A DNA stretch of 64,000 nt from Gluconobacter kanchanaburiensis NBRC 103587 (GCF_007988905.1 NZ_BJVA01000006.1:62001-126000), one strand, 5' to 3'; shown: positions 36,024-45,270, counted from the stretch's first letter. Notes: a model not told the origin generated them from the letters alone. Numbers and translations: made by a program.

Positions 36024-36901
36024 AGCGCACACTGACGGGTTGTGCAGCTCTGATCGCGCTCCTGTTTGGAGGATGCTCATCCCCCCGCTCGGCACACAGC
36101 GCCAAGCCGGATCAGCCTTACGAAAATGCGATGGACACGGGCAAAAGCGTCTATGAGATCGGGCAGTCGTCTCAGGCAGAAGCCCAGTACCGTACGGCCA
36201 TGGACCGTGCGCTGATGCGGGACGATGCCGTCGCAATCCACGAAGCGGGGTTCAATCTCGCGACTGTTCTGCTGGCACAGGACCAGCCCCGCAAGACCCT
36301 GCAAAGTCTCGGCACGACCGAGGCTGCACTGAGCCTGCGCAATTATGCCGATACGTCCGATCTGGCTGTTATCCGGGCTGCTGCGCTGTACAGGCTCCAT
36401 GATACCGTTTTTGCATCACAGGCAGTGGAACGGGCGTTGAAATCGCCGGATAGCAGCATCAGGGAGCGGGCACTTTATCTGTCAGGTCTGATTGCCGCCG
36501 ACCTGAAGCAGAATTCCGTTCTGGCCAGTCGTGTGGCGGATCTTGCTTCGTTTCATGATGTTGCTGCGACGGTTGACCGACTGGAACTGACGGCAAGACT
36601 GAACCTCCTGCAGATGCAGCCGGAACTGGCCTATGGCGAGGCGCTGTCCGTTGCGCAGAAGAGACGGGACAGTCTGGATTATCGTGGCATGAGGCGTGCC
36701 CTGTCGCTTGCAGCTGATGCCGCTGAAGCAGCAGGGCATCTCCCACAGGCTCAGGCGCTGAGACAGCAGGAAAGCATCAGCCAACAGATTGCTGTGAAGC
36801 AGGCCGGCGACGTTCCGGAGGTAAGCTCTACCCCCGGAAAGATCACCGTTCAGGTGCAGAGCACTTCGACAGATCAGTCAGGGACCGGCGCGGGATACTG
36901 A
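36020..36901 (+). CDS. TPR-like lipoprotein of the MCE operon
   Basis: A 293-residue lipoprotein: MKRTLTG leader, lipobox FGGC (Cys19), then an all-helical region with repeat-like units (YEIGQSSQAEAQYRTAMDRAL, AIHEAGFNLATVLLAQDQPRK, ALSLAADAAEAAGHLPQAQA). It ends in a Ser/Thr/Gln-rich tail. It replaces the MlaC or PqiC-type partner expected in an MCE operon and may link the MCE protein to the outer membrane. The ATG overlaps the MlaD-like stop (ATGA). I do not recognise a named family. Confidence 0.75.
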   Translation: MKRTLTGCAALIALLFGGCSSPRSAHSAKPDQPYENAMDTGKSVYEIGQSSQAEAQYRTAMDRALMRDDAVAIHEAGFNLATVLLAQDQPRKTLQSLGTTEAALSLRNYADTSDLAVIRAAALYRLHDTVFASQAVERALKSPDSSIRERALYLSGLIAADLKQNSVLASRVADLASFHDVAATVDRLELTARLNLLQMQPELAYGEALSVAQKRRDSLDYRGMRRALSLAADAAEAAGHLPQAQALRQQESISQQIAVKQAGDVPEVSSTPGKITVQVQSTSTDQSGTGAGY

Positions 36902-36945
36902 ATGGTACACGACGCTTGGGATCGTGGTTGAATGGGGCTGATAAA

Positions 36946-37236
36946 CTATTCAGCCAAACCCTGCCGTTTAGCTATTTCCCGGCCATACTGACCGCGTGTG
37001 TTGCCCACGCGTTTGGCGTCGTCTTCGCACATATAGGCGCCGTACCAGAAACTGCCCAGCATGTGACAAACATGGGTCGCAGTATTCACCCAGACCTGCG
37101 TGCTGGTTTCGTTTTTCTTGGTGTCAGCGACCTGTGTGACGCGTGGGCTAGTATTAGTGGCCGCGCTGGCGACTGCGGCTTCAATCTTCGGTTCCTGGGC
37201 CAGTGCCGCGCCGCCCATTAATCCTAGGCTCAGGAT
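36946..37236 (-). pseudogene. Small exported protein with N-terminus disrupted by the IS element
   Basis: The last 90 or so codons encode a coherent small exported protein: a GLMGGAALAQ signal-peptide end, a Thr/Lys-rich linker and a conserved-looking TATHVCHMLGSFWYGAYMC region with two cysteines. Reading upstream, the frame meets a stop (TAG at 37239-37237) just inside the left end of the insertion sequence. Across the element the same frame continues for about 16 codons without an ATG or GTG. The native start therefore seems lost. The function is unknown; expression from the ATG at 37218 would lack most of the signal peptide. Confidence 0.65.
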
Positions 37237-38048
37237 CTATTGATTTGATTACGGAAATCTGATTCAGGCTCTGCGATGAGATTGGAGATGAGTGACCTGT
37301 TTTGGCTGACGGATAAGCGGATGGAGCGCCTGCTGCCGTTTTTTTCCAAGAGCCACGGCAGACCCCGCATTGATGACCGCCGTGTGCTGAGCGGCATCAT
37401 TTTTGTGAACCGTAATGGCTTACGCTGGCATGATGCGCACCGGGAATACGGCCCCCACAAGACGCTGTACAACCGTTGGAAGCGCTGGGGCGACATGGGC
37501 GTTTTTATGCGAATAATGGATGGCCTGTCAGCTGCGAAAGCCGAACCTCAGACAATCATGATTGATGCGACGTATCTCAAAGCGCACCGTATGGCTTCAA
37601 GCCTGCGGCTAACAAAGGGGATCCAAGGCGTCTGATCGGACGGATAAAAGCTGGCATGAATACAAAGCTACATGCGATCACGGATCAAAACGGACCACCG
37701 TTGAGCTTCTTCATGACGGCGGGACAGGTCCGTGATTACACCGGTGCCGCTGCTTTGCTGGACAGTCTTCCTGCGGCACAGTGGATGCTGGCGGAGCGGG
37801 GCTATGATGCTGACTGGTTCCGAGATGCCCTGAAGGGCGCAGGCCCTACATTCGGAGGCTGAAATCCCGCGGAAAACCAGTCAGATACGACAAGCGAAAA
37901 TACAAAAGATGCAACCACATCGAAATCATGTTCGGTCGCCTCAAGGACTGGCGGCGTATCGCAATACGCTATGACAGATGTCCGAATGTCTTCTTCTCAG
38001 TCATCTGCCTCGCTGCAACCGTCATGTTCTGGCTATGAGTCCTGAGCC
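37227..38048 (+). mobile_element. IS5-family (IS427-group-like) insertion sequence
   Basis: An 822-base element bounded by GGCTCAGGATCT at the left and, inverted at the right, GGCTCAGGACTC. A TA dinucleotide flanks both ends (37225-37226 and 38049-38050), as expected for the TA target duplication of this group. The ends match only partially, so the left end has mutated or is slightly misplaced. The transposase frame is broken. It separates the MCE operon from the Hsp70-like gene. Confidence 0.8.
37288..38038 (+). pseudogene. IS427-group transposase, shifted reading frame
   Basis: DDE transposase of the IS5 family read in three frames. The first part (37288-37635) holds the SDLFWLTDKRMERLLPFF start and the first Asp in IDATYLKAHR. 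The frame changes by -1 at ACAAAGGGG (about 37611-37620), a slippery-looking site that may be programmed, as in some two-frame members. The second part has ERGYDADWFRDAL with the second Asp. A further one-base loss near 37830-37860 shifts the last part (IEIMFGRLKDWRR, with the Glu) out of frame. The second shift makes the element probably non-autonomous. Confidence 0.8.
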
Positions 38049-38119
38049 TAAGGCGGTTCTGGGATGTTTTTGCAGAGTAGCGTTCAGTACGAATTTTTTT
38101 CAGTAATGACAGGAAAAAA

Positions 38120-39421
38120 TCAGGAGCTGTGGCGGTCTCGTTCAATTAAAGCCAGACCTTCGGCGACCGAGACGAATTCTGATCCACCGTCCACACGCTC
38201 CGCGCCGAAACGGCGGTTGAACAGATTGCGGACAGCAGGCACGAATGACGTCCCACCCGTCAGGAAGACCTGGTCGATATCATCGGCCTCCAGGCCTGTC
38301 TGGCGCATGGCATCTTCGATGGCGCTGTCCAGACGGGCCAGATCGGGGGCGATCCAGCTTTCGAAATCTGCACGGGTGATGGGCTCTTCGATTTTCAGGT
38401 CGCGATGCACGAAGCGCAGGATTGTGCTGTCCTGACGGGACAATTCGGTTTTGGCCTGACCGACCGCGCGATAAAGGTTCTGGCCTTCCTGATCTTCGAT
38501 CAGACGCAGCAGGCTGCGGAGCTTTTCCGGCTCGGACGATGTTTTGGCCACGTCCGCGATGTCCCGAAGGGTCTGGGGCGTGCGCATCAGGGACAGGCGG
38601 TGCCAGCGGCCGAGGCTTGCGAACCATTCAGCCGGGACGGGCAGGGGCTGCCCCCCCATGATACGATAGGTCGCGTCCCTGCCCAGCGCCGGGGCGACGG
38701 CGTGACTGATGATGCGGTAGTCGAATTGATCGCCTGCAATCCCTACGCCCGAATGGCCCAGCGTCGTGACGCGTTGGTGGGCCTGAGGGTCAAAGCGCAT
38801 GATCGAGAAATCGCTGGTGCCGCCGCCGAAATCGCCAACGAGAACCGTGGCCGGACGATCAAGGCGCTGCATGAAGCGCCAGCCTGCGCCTTCGGGTTCG
38901 AGAACGATATTGGGTTCAGGAAAGCCCGCCTCCAGAAAACTTTCGCGCAGACGCTCTACTCCGAGCGAGTCATCCGCAAGTTCGCCCGCAAACCGCACAG
39001 GGCGGCCGATCGTGGCACTCACATCGGATGGGTTCAGCCCGGCCTTGTCCATCAGTGATGTGAGGAAGCGTGCGATCAGGGCTTCGAGCGTCATTACGTT
39101 GCTGAAAACCCGAGTTTCGCGAAAGGACCCCTGTGCCAGATAGGTCTTCATGGACATAATGAGACGGCTCTCGGCAGGATCGTCGAGATAGGCCTCGATG
39201 GCGTCCAGCCCGATCGCGTCTTTCATGACGCGTCGTCGTCCGTCCTGATCCATCCATAGACAAAGCAGCGTGCGGCAGGTTTCGCTCGCAGGATGATCTG
39301 TGAAAACGAAACGGGCGGGATGGGTATCGCCGTTTTCGTCCGCGATGACGACCACGCTGTTGGTGGTGCCGAAGTCAATGCCGACGCGGATCTTCGTGTG
39401 GTTATGTCCGGGCATCGTCAT
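38120..39421 (-). CDS. Hsp70-family protein, YegD-like
   Basis: A 433-residue actin-fold ATPase with the Hsp70 phosphate loops GIDFGTTNSVVV (about 14), VGDFGGGTSDFSI (about 195) and FLTGGTSFVPAV (about 395), but without the Hsp70 substrate-binding domain and lid. This is the YegD architecture, whose cellular role is poorly known. No DnaJ or GrpE gene is nearby. It is followed by the 3' flank of the insertion sequence 71 bases away and lies downstream of bioB, with a strong terminator in between. Confidence 0.87.
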   Translation of the reverse strand: MTMPGHNHTKIRVGIDFGTTNSVVVIADENGDTHPARFVFTDHPASETCRTLLCLWMDQDGRRRVMKDAIGLDAIEAYLDDPAESRLIMSMKTYLAQGSFRETRVFSNVMTLEALIARFLTSLMDKAGLNPSDVSATIGRPVRFAGELADDSLGVERLRESFLEAGFPEPNIVLEPEGAGWRFMQRLDRPATVLVGDFGGGTSDFSIMRFDPQAHQRVTTLGHSGVGIAGDQFDYRIISHAVAPALGRDATYRIMGGQPLPVPAEWFASLGRWHRLSLMRTPQTLRDIADVAKTSSEPEKLRSLLRLIEDQEGQNLYRAVGQAKTELSRQDSTILRFVHRDLKIEEPITRADFESWIAPDLARLDSAIEDAMRQTGLEADDIDQVFLTGGTSFVPAVRNLFNRRFGAERVDGGSEFVSVAEGLALIERDRHSS

Positions 39422-39490
39422 TGGGTCTGCTTTCCTCCGGTTCCGGCAAAGGGCGTGGGTTTAGGGAAGAAGCGGACAAAGGCCAAGCAC

Positions 39491-39526
39491 AAAAAAAAGG
39501 GGAAGCGCCCTCTCGAACGCTTCCCC
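39491..39526 (-). terminator. Intrinsic terminator of bioB
   Basis: On the minus strand a perfect 9-base stem (GGGGAAGCG / CGCTTCCCC, loop of 10) is followed directly by eight T residues. It starts 23 bases after the bioB stop and should end that transcript before the Hsp70-like gene. Confidence 0.9.
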
Positions 39527-39548
39527 TGATCATGTGGCCGTCTGACGA

Positions 39549-40589
39549 TCAGGACGCGGCCATCTCGCAGACGGCTTCTTCCGTCACGACCGGACGCATC
39601 GTGCCCATTTCGGCTTCCGACTGCACCATGGGTGACATTCCGAGTGCGGACAGGAGCTGTCGGTCGCGGTGTTCAGCCGGGTTCGGCGTGGTCAGGAGCT
39701 TCTCACCACAGAAGATCGAGTTCGCACCCGCTAGGAAGCATAGCGCATGGGCTTCGTCGGTCATGTTTTCGCGCCCTGCGGCAAGGCGGACATGACTTTC
39801 CGGCATCATGATACGTGCCGTGGCGATGATACGGACGAAGGTGATGGGATCGACGGCTTCGGCCTCGCCCAGCGGGGTGCCTTCAACGCGGACAAGCAGG
39901 TTGATGGGCACGCTCTCGGGGTGCTTGGGCAGGTTGGCGAGTGTCATCAGCAGACCGGCACGGTCGGACAGGTCTTCACCCATGCCCACGATTCCACCGC
40001 AGCAGACATTGATACCAGCGTCGCGCACGTTCGAAAGCGTGTCGAGACGCTGCTGGTAGGTGCGGGTGGAAATGATGGAGCCGTAAAACTCTTCGGACGT
40101 GTCGAGGTTGTGGTTGTAATAATCCAGCCCCGCCGTCTTCAGGCGCTCCGTCTGCTGCGCATCGAGCATGCCGAGCGTCACGCAGGTCTCGAGGCCCAGC
40201 GACTTCACGCCTTCGATCATTTCGCAGACGGTGTCGAGGTCATGATCCTTCGGCGTGCGCCAGGCGGCTCCCATGCAGAATCGGCCCGCACCGGCTTTCT
40301 TGGCAGCGCGTGCTTCCTTCAGGACGGATTCCACGGCCATCAGGCGCTCGGCCTTGACACTTTTTTCGTGAAGGGCGCTCTGAGGACAATAGGCACAGTC
40401 TTCCGGGCAGCCGCCCGTTTTGATCGAAAGAAGCGTGGAAATCTGCACTTTTGTTGGGTCGAAGTAGCGACGGTGCAGGGTCTGTGCACGGTACATCAGC
40501 TCGGGGAAAGGCAGGCTGATAAGGGCTTCGACTTCGTCGCGGGTCCAGTCGTGGCGGACGTCTGGGTGGGGCGTATGGGTGGCCGTCAC
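39549..40589 (-). CDS. bioB: Biotin synthase
   Basis: Radical SAM enzyme that inserts sulfur into dethiobiotin. The 346-residue protein has the cluster motif CPEDCAYC (Cys61, 65, 68), the [11 protein letters not shown] segment with the conserved Asn residues, and [10 protein letters not shown] near residue 190. The C-terminal part has [23 protein letters not shown]. No other bio genes are in the window. It ends in a clear intrinsic terminator and is divergent from the ferritin-like gene, with 103 bases between the starts. Confidence 0.96.
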   Translation of the reverse strand: MTATHTPHPDVRHDWTRDEVEALISLPFPELMYRAQTLHRRYFDPTKVQISTLLSIKTGGCPEDCAYCPQSALHEKSVKAERLMAVESVLKEARAAKKAGAGRFCMGAAWRTPKDHDLDTVCEMIEGVKSLGLETCVTLGMLDAQQTERLKTAGLDYYNHNLDTSEEFYGSIISTRTYQQRLDTLSNVRDAGINVCCGGIVGMGEDLSDRAGLLMTLANLPKHPESVPINLLVRVEGTPLGEAEAVDPITFVRIIATARIMMPESHVRLAAGRENMTDEAHALCFLAGANSIFCGEKLLTTPNPAEHRDRQLLSALGMSPMVQSEAEMGTMRPVVTEEAVCEMAAS

Positions 40590-40692
40590 GGATCAATCTC
40601 CAAGGGTTGCTGCATCACACCTACCCAAAATTGTCCCACCGTGTCATCTGATCGTCACTATTAGTGAGCCGGAAAACGGACGAGGTTGCAGA

Positions 40693-41514
40693 ATGAAACA
40701 CTGGCATATCGATCAGATGGACTGGAACTCCTTTGATCCGTCCCGCGTGGACCCCGAGATCATCCCCCTCGTGAAGGCCGCTTCCGTGGTGGAAAAGAAC
40801 GGTCTTGATTATGCCGAATATCTGCGTCGTGTCTTTGTCGGAGATCCGGATTTCAGCGCGGCCGCCGCGAACTGGGCGGTTGAGGAAGTGCAGCATGGTG
40901 ATGCTCTTGGCCGCTGGGCCATGTTGGCTGATCCCTCTTGGGATTATGAAAAGGCGTTCGACCGCTACCGCGCGTCGTACAAGATCGATGCTGATGTGGA
41001 CGCCTCGATCCGAGGTTCCCGCACGGGCGAACTGATTGCGCGATGTATGGTCGAAACCGGCACGTCGTCTTTTTATACGGCACTCGCGGACGGGACGGAC
41101 GAGCCGTTGCTCAAAGCTATCTGCAAGCAGATAGCGGCCGACGAATACCGGCATTTCAAGTTGTTCTACGATCATATGCGCCGCTACCTGAAGCGCGAAA
41201 AGTTGGGTGTCTGGGCGCGGACGAGAATCGCTCTGGGCCGTGTGACGGAGAGCGAGGACGACGAACTGGCCTCGGCCTATCACACGACCAACGAGCCGCC
41301 CGGGATGGCCTATGATCATCACCGCTGCATTGCGGCCTACATGTCCAAGGCAATGGGATTCTATCAGCCCCGGCATATCGACCGCGTGACGGCCATGATT
41401 TTCAAGACGATCGGCTTCACGCCGCACACGCGCTGGCAGAAACTTGCCGCGCGTGTGGTCTATCGTCTGATCCAGTGGCGCCGGAAAGTTTTTCAAAAAG
41501 CGGTCGCGGCTTAA
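40693..41514 (+). CDS. Ferritin-like diiron protein of unknown function
   Basis: A 273-residue helical protein starting at the ATG at 40693 (GAGG upstream). Carboxylate-His motifs suited to a diiron site are seen: EKNGLDY (Glu34), AVEEVQHGD (Glu64/65, His68), VETGTSSFY (about 118) and AADEYRHFKLF (Glu and His near 149-152). This pattern is shared by acyl-ACP desaturase-like and rubrerythrin-like families. The C-terminal third is basic and lacks motifs. The substrate is unknown; an oxidase or desaturase role is only a possibility. A longer frame from 40579 overlaps the bioB start and is rejected. Confidence 0.75.
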   Translation: MKHWHIDQMDWNSFDPSRVDPEIIPLVKAASVVEKNGLDYAEYLRRVFVGDPDFSAAAANWAVEEVQHGDALGRWAMLADPSWDYEKAFDRYRASYKIDADVDASIRGSRTGELIARCMVETGTSSFYTALADGTDEPLLKAICKQIAADEYRHFKLFYDHMRRYLKREKLGVWARTRIALGRVTESEDDELASAYHTTNEPPGMAYDHHRCIAAYMSKAMGFYQPRHIDRVTAMIFKTIGFTPHTRWQKLAARVVYRLIQWRRKVFQKAVAA

Positions 41515-41616
41515 CGCCGTTTTGCGAAACACACCGACATTGGAAAAATCGAGACGCAATCGGCCGTTTATGCCATGACTGGGGATAGTTTCTTCCGCAT
41601 GTGTCAGGAGACTCCG

Positions 41617-42252
41617 ATGACCGGTCCCGCTCTGTTTTCTCGTCGTGCCGTTTATGGCTCTGCGCTTCTGCTCTGTGTGATCGGCCTGTATCGGTTTCCG
41701 GACGCAAAGGCCGATCCGTACTCGCTGCCCATCGCTTCGTCCGGACCGCTCAAGGTGGATGACATCAGTGCAGCAACACTTTCGGCGCAACAGCTTGCAA
41801 AGCAGGTTGGCTATGCCCGCTATACCGCTCCGGACTGGCGCGTCGGCACGGTGCGGCACATGGTGATGTTCCGGTACACGAAGGACTCGACGACTGCGCA
41901 GCGCGCTGAGGTGTCTGGGCGTTTTCTTCATTTGGCACAGGACAGCCGCCGTCCGGACGGTACACCGGTCGTTGCAGCACTTGAGACTGGTTTCCAGAGC
42001 AGTGGCGAAGGTACTGATGCCGGACTTCAGCAGGCTTTCCTCGTAACATTCCGCTCGGAAGGCGATCGTAACTATTACGTTGGAAAGCCGGTCGTGACAG
42101 ATCCGGCCTATTTTGATCCGGCGCATGAGGCGTTTAAGGAGTTTGCCGGACCCTACCTCGAAAAAGTCGTTGTTTTCGACTATCCGATCGCTGCGGCGAC
42201 AGGTGTAGCGGGGCCAGGGCGGAAGAGCGACAAAGCACGACGCTCACGCTGA
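41617..42252 (+). CDS. Exported Dabb-domain protein
   Basis: A 211-residue protein starting at the ATG at 41617 with AGGAG upstream. Residues about 8-30 are hydrophobic after RR (LFSRRAVYGSALLLCVIG), suggesting export or a membrane anchor. VRHMVMFRYTKDSTTAQRAEV through the FVVFDYP-like end matches the stress-responsive A/B-barrel (Dabb) domain (about 77-200), a dimeric ferredoxin-like fold of unclear role. The C-terminus is Lys/Arg-rich. No close functional neighbour was found. Confidence 0.72.
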   Translation: MTGPALFSRRAVYGSALLLCVIGLYRFPDAKADPYSLPIASSGPLKVDDISAATLSAQQLAKQVGYARYTAPDWRVGTVRHMVMFRYTKDSTTAQRAEVSGRFLHLAQDSRRPDGTPVVAALETGFQSSGEGTDAGLQQAFLVTFRSEGDRNYYVGKPVVTDPAYFDPAHEAFKEFAGPYLEKVVVFDYPIAAATGVAGPGRKSDKARRSR

Positions 42253-42335
42253 CAAACCACTGTCTTTAAGGTTTTTTTGACGAAATGATATTTTATACCT
42301 CATTCTAGGGCTACCACTCTGATTGAGGTAAAACT

Positions 42336-44420
42336 GTGAAACGATTCCTTACGTCACGACATGGTCTGAAACACGGTGCCAGCCTGCTCGCCCTCGGCGC
42401 CGGGCTGATGATCTCGGGCGCTCATGCCGCCGGTTACAATGCGGGCTGGGGCTTTGACGAGTCCGGAATGAACCGGGCGGTTCATCCGGGTGATGATTTC
42501 TTCGAATATGCCAACGGCACATACCTCAAAAATCTTAAAATTCCTGGCGACATGAGCAGCTACGGCCCGTTCCGTATCCTGTATGAACTGTCCCTGTCAC
42601 GTCAGAAAACTATTCTCGATGAAGCGGTAAAGAAGTCTGTCGATCAGCCTTCAGACGATTTGGGCAAGATTGGCACCTATTATGCCAGCTTTCTTGATCA
42701 GAAATCTGTGGACCGTCTGGGCGCGAAGCCTCTCGCTGCCGATCTCGAAAAGATCCGCAACGTCAATGATGGCAAGGGTCTGGCTGAGGCTTTCGGATCC
42801 TCGCTCAAATCCATGGCGTTCAGCACGTTCCAGATCGGCGTGGAGCAGGACCAGAAGGATCCTGAACATTACATGCTGATGCTCGATCAGGGTATGAGTA
42901 TCGGGGTAGGTGGTGGCCTCGGTCTGCCGGACACGAGCTACTACACAAACCCCAAGTTAGCGGACAAGAAGAAGGCTTATCAGGCCTATATCGCCAAAAT
43001 GCTGACGCTTGAGGGCTGGCCGGATGCCGCGAAAAATGCGCAGGCCGTGGTCGATCTCGAAACGGCGCTGGCGAAGGTTGAGGTTCCGCGCGACCAGACG
43101 CGCGATCCGCTCAAGATTTATAACCCCATGCCAGTCTCCGAGCTCCAGAAGCTCGCTCCCGATTTCGACTGGACGACGTTCCTGATTACTGCGGGGCTGC
43201 CTGCGGAAGGTCTGGAAAACCGCAAGATCGACGTGCGTGAACCTGCCGGCATCAAGGCGATGGCGACGGTTCTCAAGGGAACGGATATTGCAACGTTGCG
43301 TGCGTGGCTGGCCTTCCATCTTGGAGATAACGCGGCGGGTTACCTGTCTCGTGATTTCTATGATGCGTCATTCGAGTTCAACAGCCATACGTTGTCGGGC
43401 GTGGCGCAGCAGTCTCCGCGCTGGAAGCGTGCCGTCCGCGTGACGAATGGCGCACTGGGCTGGGCCCTGGGTCGCGAATATGTCGCGCGTTATTTTCCGC
43501 CTTCCGCACAGGCTCAGATCACCGATCTGGTGCAGAAGGTGAAGGCTTCGTTCCACGAGCGTCTGGAGCACAACAGCTGGATGGACGAGCCGACCCGCAA
43601 GGCCGCTCTGAACAAACTCGACCATTTCGCCATTCAGGTTGGTTATCCGAAGAAGTGGTGGGATTACAGCAAGCTCGACATCCGCAAGGGCGACGTCTAC
43701 GGCAATGCAGTGCGTGGTGCAGCGTTCAGCTGGCAACACGATCTGGACAAGCTCGACAAGCCGGTCGACCGTGACGAATGGGGCATGACGCCGCAGACCG
43801 TGAACGCCTACAACGATCCGACAATGAATGAGATCGTGTTCCCGGCTGCGATCCTTCAGCCGCCGTTCTTTGATCCCAAGGGCGATGTTGCCGTTAATTA
43901 CGGCGCCATCGGCGGCGTGATCGGTCATGAAATGAGCCATGGTTTTGACGATCAGGGCCGTCATTACGATGAGCATGGTCGCCTGAACGACTGGTGGACC
44001 AAGGCTTCGACCGATGCCTTCCAGAAGCTGGCAGACCGTCTGGGCGCCCAGTATGATGCACAGGAAGTGCTGCCGGGTCTGCACGTGAATGGTAAGATGA
44101 CCATGGGCGAAAATATCGCTGATTCTGGCGGTTTGAACCTTGGTCTTCAGGCCTATCATGACTCGCTGCATGGCCAGCCGGCACCGGTCGTGCATGGGCT
44201 GACGGGCGATCAGCGTGTGTTCCTTGGCTGGGCTCAGGTCTGGCGCGAAAAAGATCGTCCGGATGCGCTGCGTCAGCAGGTGCTGTCAAACGAGCACGCT
44301 CCCGCCATCACCCGCGTCAACATCCCGGCTCACAACATTGATGCTTGGTATGATGCCTTTGATGTGAAGCCCGGCCAGAAGCTGTATCTGGCGCCGGATC
44401 AGCGCGTAAAGATCTGGTAA
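42336..44420 (+). CDS. M13-family zinc metallopeptidase (PepO-like)
   Basis: A 694-residue neprilysin-type endopeptidase exported through a signal peptide (about 1-31, ending GAHAA). The zinc motif GHEMSH (about residue 530) and the third ligand in GENIADSGG are present, with VNAYNDPTMNEIVFPAAILQPPFF upstream as substrate-binding strand. It starts with GTG behind GAGG. A TTGACG (42277-42282) in the 83-base leader is a possible -35. Such enzymes cleave small peptides in the periplasm. Confidence 0.92.
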   Translation: MKRFLTSRHGLKHGASLLALGAGLMISGAHAAGYNAGWGFDESGMNRAVHPGDDFFEYANGTYLKNLKIPGDMSSYGPFRILYELSLSRQKTILDEAVKKSVDQPSDDLGKIGTYYASFLDQKSVDRLGAKPLAADLEKIRNVNDGKGLAEAFGSSLKSMAFSTFQIGVEQDQKDPEHYMLMLDQGMSIGVGGGLGLPDTSYYTNPKLADKKKAYQAYIAKMLTLEGWPDAAKNAQAVVDLETALAKVEVPRDQTRDPLKIYNPMPVSELQKLAPDFDWTTFLITAGLPAEGLENRKIDVREPAGIKAMATVLKGTDIATLRAWLAFHLGDNAAGYLSRDFYDASFEFNSHTLSGVAQQSPRWKRAVRVTNGALGWALGREYVARYFPPSAQAQITDLVQKVKASFHERLEHNSWMDEPTRKAALNKLDHFAIQVGYPKKWWDYSKLDIRKGDVYGNAVRGAAFSWQHDLDKLDKPVDRDEWGMTPQTVNAYNDPTMNEIVFPAAILQPPFFDPKGDVAVNYGAIGGVIGHEMSHGFDDQGRHYDEHGRLNDWWTKASTDAFQKLADRLGAQYDAQEVLPGLHVNGKMTMGENIADSGGLNLGLQAYHDSLHGQPAPVVHGLTGDQRVFLGWAQVWREKDRPDALRQQVLSNEHAPAITRVNIPAHNIDAWYDAFDVKPGQKLYLAPDQRVKIW

Positions 44421-44494
44421 GGTCGTGACAAATCGGAACGTGGGGCCTAATCACGGTCACACGTTTCAATTTCCTGCCTGACGGATCCATTCTC

Positions 44495-45220
44495 ATGACG
44501 CAAATGACGATCGGCCATCTGTACACCTCGTTACATGCGGGATGTGCCAGCGCGGTCGCGCGCGTTCTTGAGGCCTATGAGGTTGAGGTCGAGTATGTCG
44601 ATCTCGATCCCGATGATGTCGAGGAGGCTCTGGAGCAGGCGGAAGTCGACCTCCTTGTGTCCGCATGGTTTCCCCGTGATGAGAAACTTGCAGGCCCCGG
44701 GCGGCGGGTGCTGGGCGACCTTTATCAGCCGGTGACCAGTTTTGCTGCTTTTGTGCCTCTTGGTGCGGTCAGTACGCTGACCGCGGCGGATGTTGACCGC
44801 ATTATCGTTGCTGACGATAGTCGGCAGAGTCTGGAAGAGGCGCTCAAGCAGCTTCCGGCCCTGTCAGTACTGCCGATTGAAAGTATCGGTGAGGGCGCTC
44901 TGATCGAGCGTCTCGAAAAGGCTCGCGATGCAGGAGAAAAACCGCTGGTGGTGGCGATGCAACCGCATGCGGTTTTCCATACGGACCTGCTGAACGTGAT
45001 CGAAGATCCGGCGCGGTTGTTGGGCGGTGAGATGTCGGCCCGCATGATCATGCGTGACGACGTGGCGCGTCAGGCTGACAGCGATCTGATTGACGAGCTT
45101 TCGGAAATGATGCTCGGCAACAAGGTCATGAGTGCCCTAGACTATGTCATATCGGTTGAGGGGCAGGATCCTGAAGGTGCTGCCGAAGCCTGGCAGCGCG
45201 GTCGGCTGATCGGCCGCTGA
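44495..45220 (+). CDS. OpuAC-like substrate-binding-fold protein, cytoplasmic
   Basis: A 241-residue protein resembling glycine-betaine binding proteins (OpuAC): MTIGHLYTSL at the start, VEYVDLDPDDVEEAL, VDLLVSAWFPRDEKL and the second-lobe VVAMQPHAVFHTDLLNVIEDP. It has no signal peptide, lipobox or transporter genes nearby, and the usual WKPHW motif is QPHAVF, so the aromatic betaine cage is altered. A regulator, enzyme or intracellular binding role is possible; I cannot tell. It follows the M13 peptidase and ends at a bidirectional terminator. Confidence 0.65.
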   Translation: MTQMTIGHLYTSLHAGCASAVARVLEAYEVEVEYVDLDPDDVEEALEQAEVDLLVSAWFPRDEKLAGPGRRVLGDLYQPVTSFAAFVPLGAVSTLTAADVDRIIVADDSRQSLEEALKQLPALSVLPIESIGEGALIERLEKARDAGEKPLVVAMQPHAVFHTDLLNVIEDPARLLGGEMSARMIMRDDVARQADSDLIDELSEMMLGNKVMSALDYVISVEGQDPEGAAEAWQRGRLIGR

Positions 45221-45232
45221 CAGAGCGGTTTG

Positions 45233-45264
45233 AAAAAAAGGTCCGGGGAACCGGGCCTTTTTTT
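45233..45264. terminator. Bidirectional intrinsic terminator
   Basis: Seven A residues, GGTCCGG, a four-base loop, CCGGGCC and seven T residues form a hairpin usable from both strands (one G-T pair). It lies between the OpuAC-like gene and the convergent SDR pseudogene. Confidence 0.85.
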
Positions 45265-45270
45265 ATTGTT

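Noticed and set aside
40621-42126. 501-codon frame antisense to the ferritin-like and Dabb genes
   Set aside because: It crosses two real plus-strand genes and their gap, has no recognisable domain and is rich in Arg/His typical of antisense frames.
42277-42307. TTGACG followed by CATTCT as promoter of the M13 peptidase
   Set aside because: The -35 is good but no -10 hexamer sits at a normal 16-18 base spacing with a convincing match, so it is mentioned only as a possibility.
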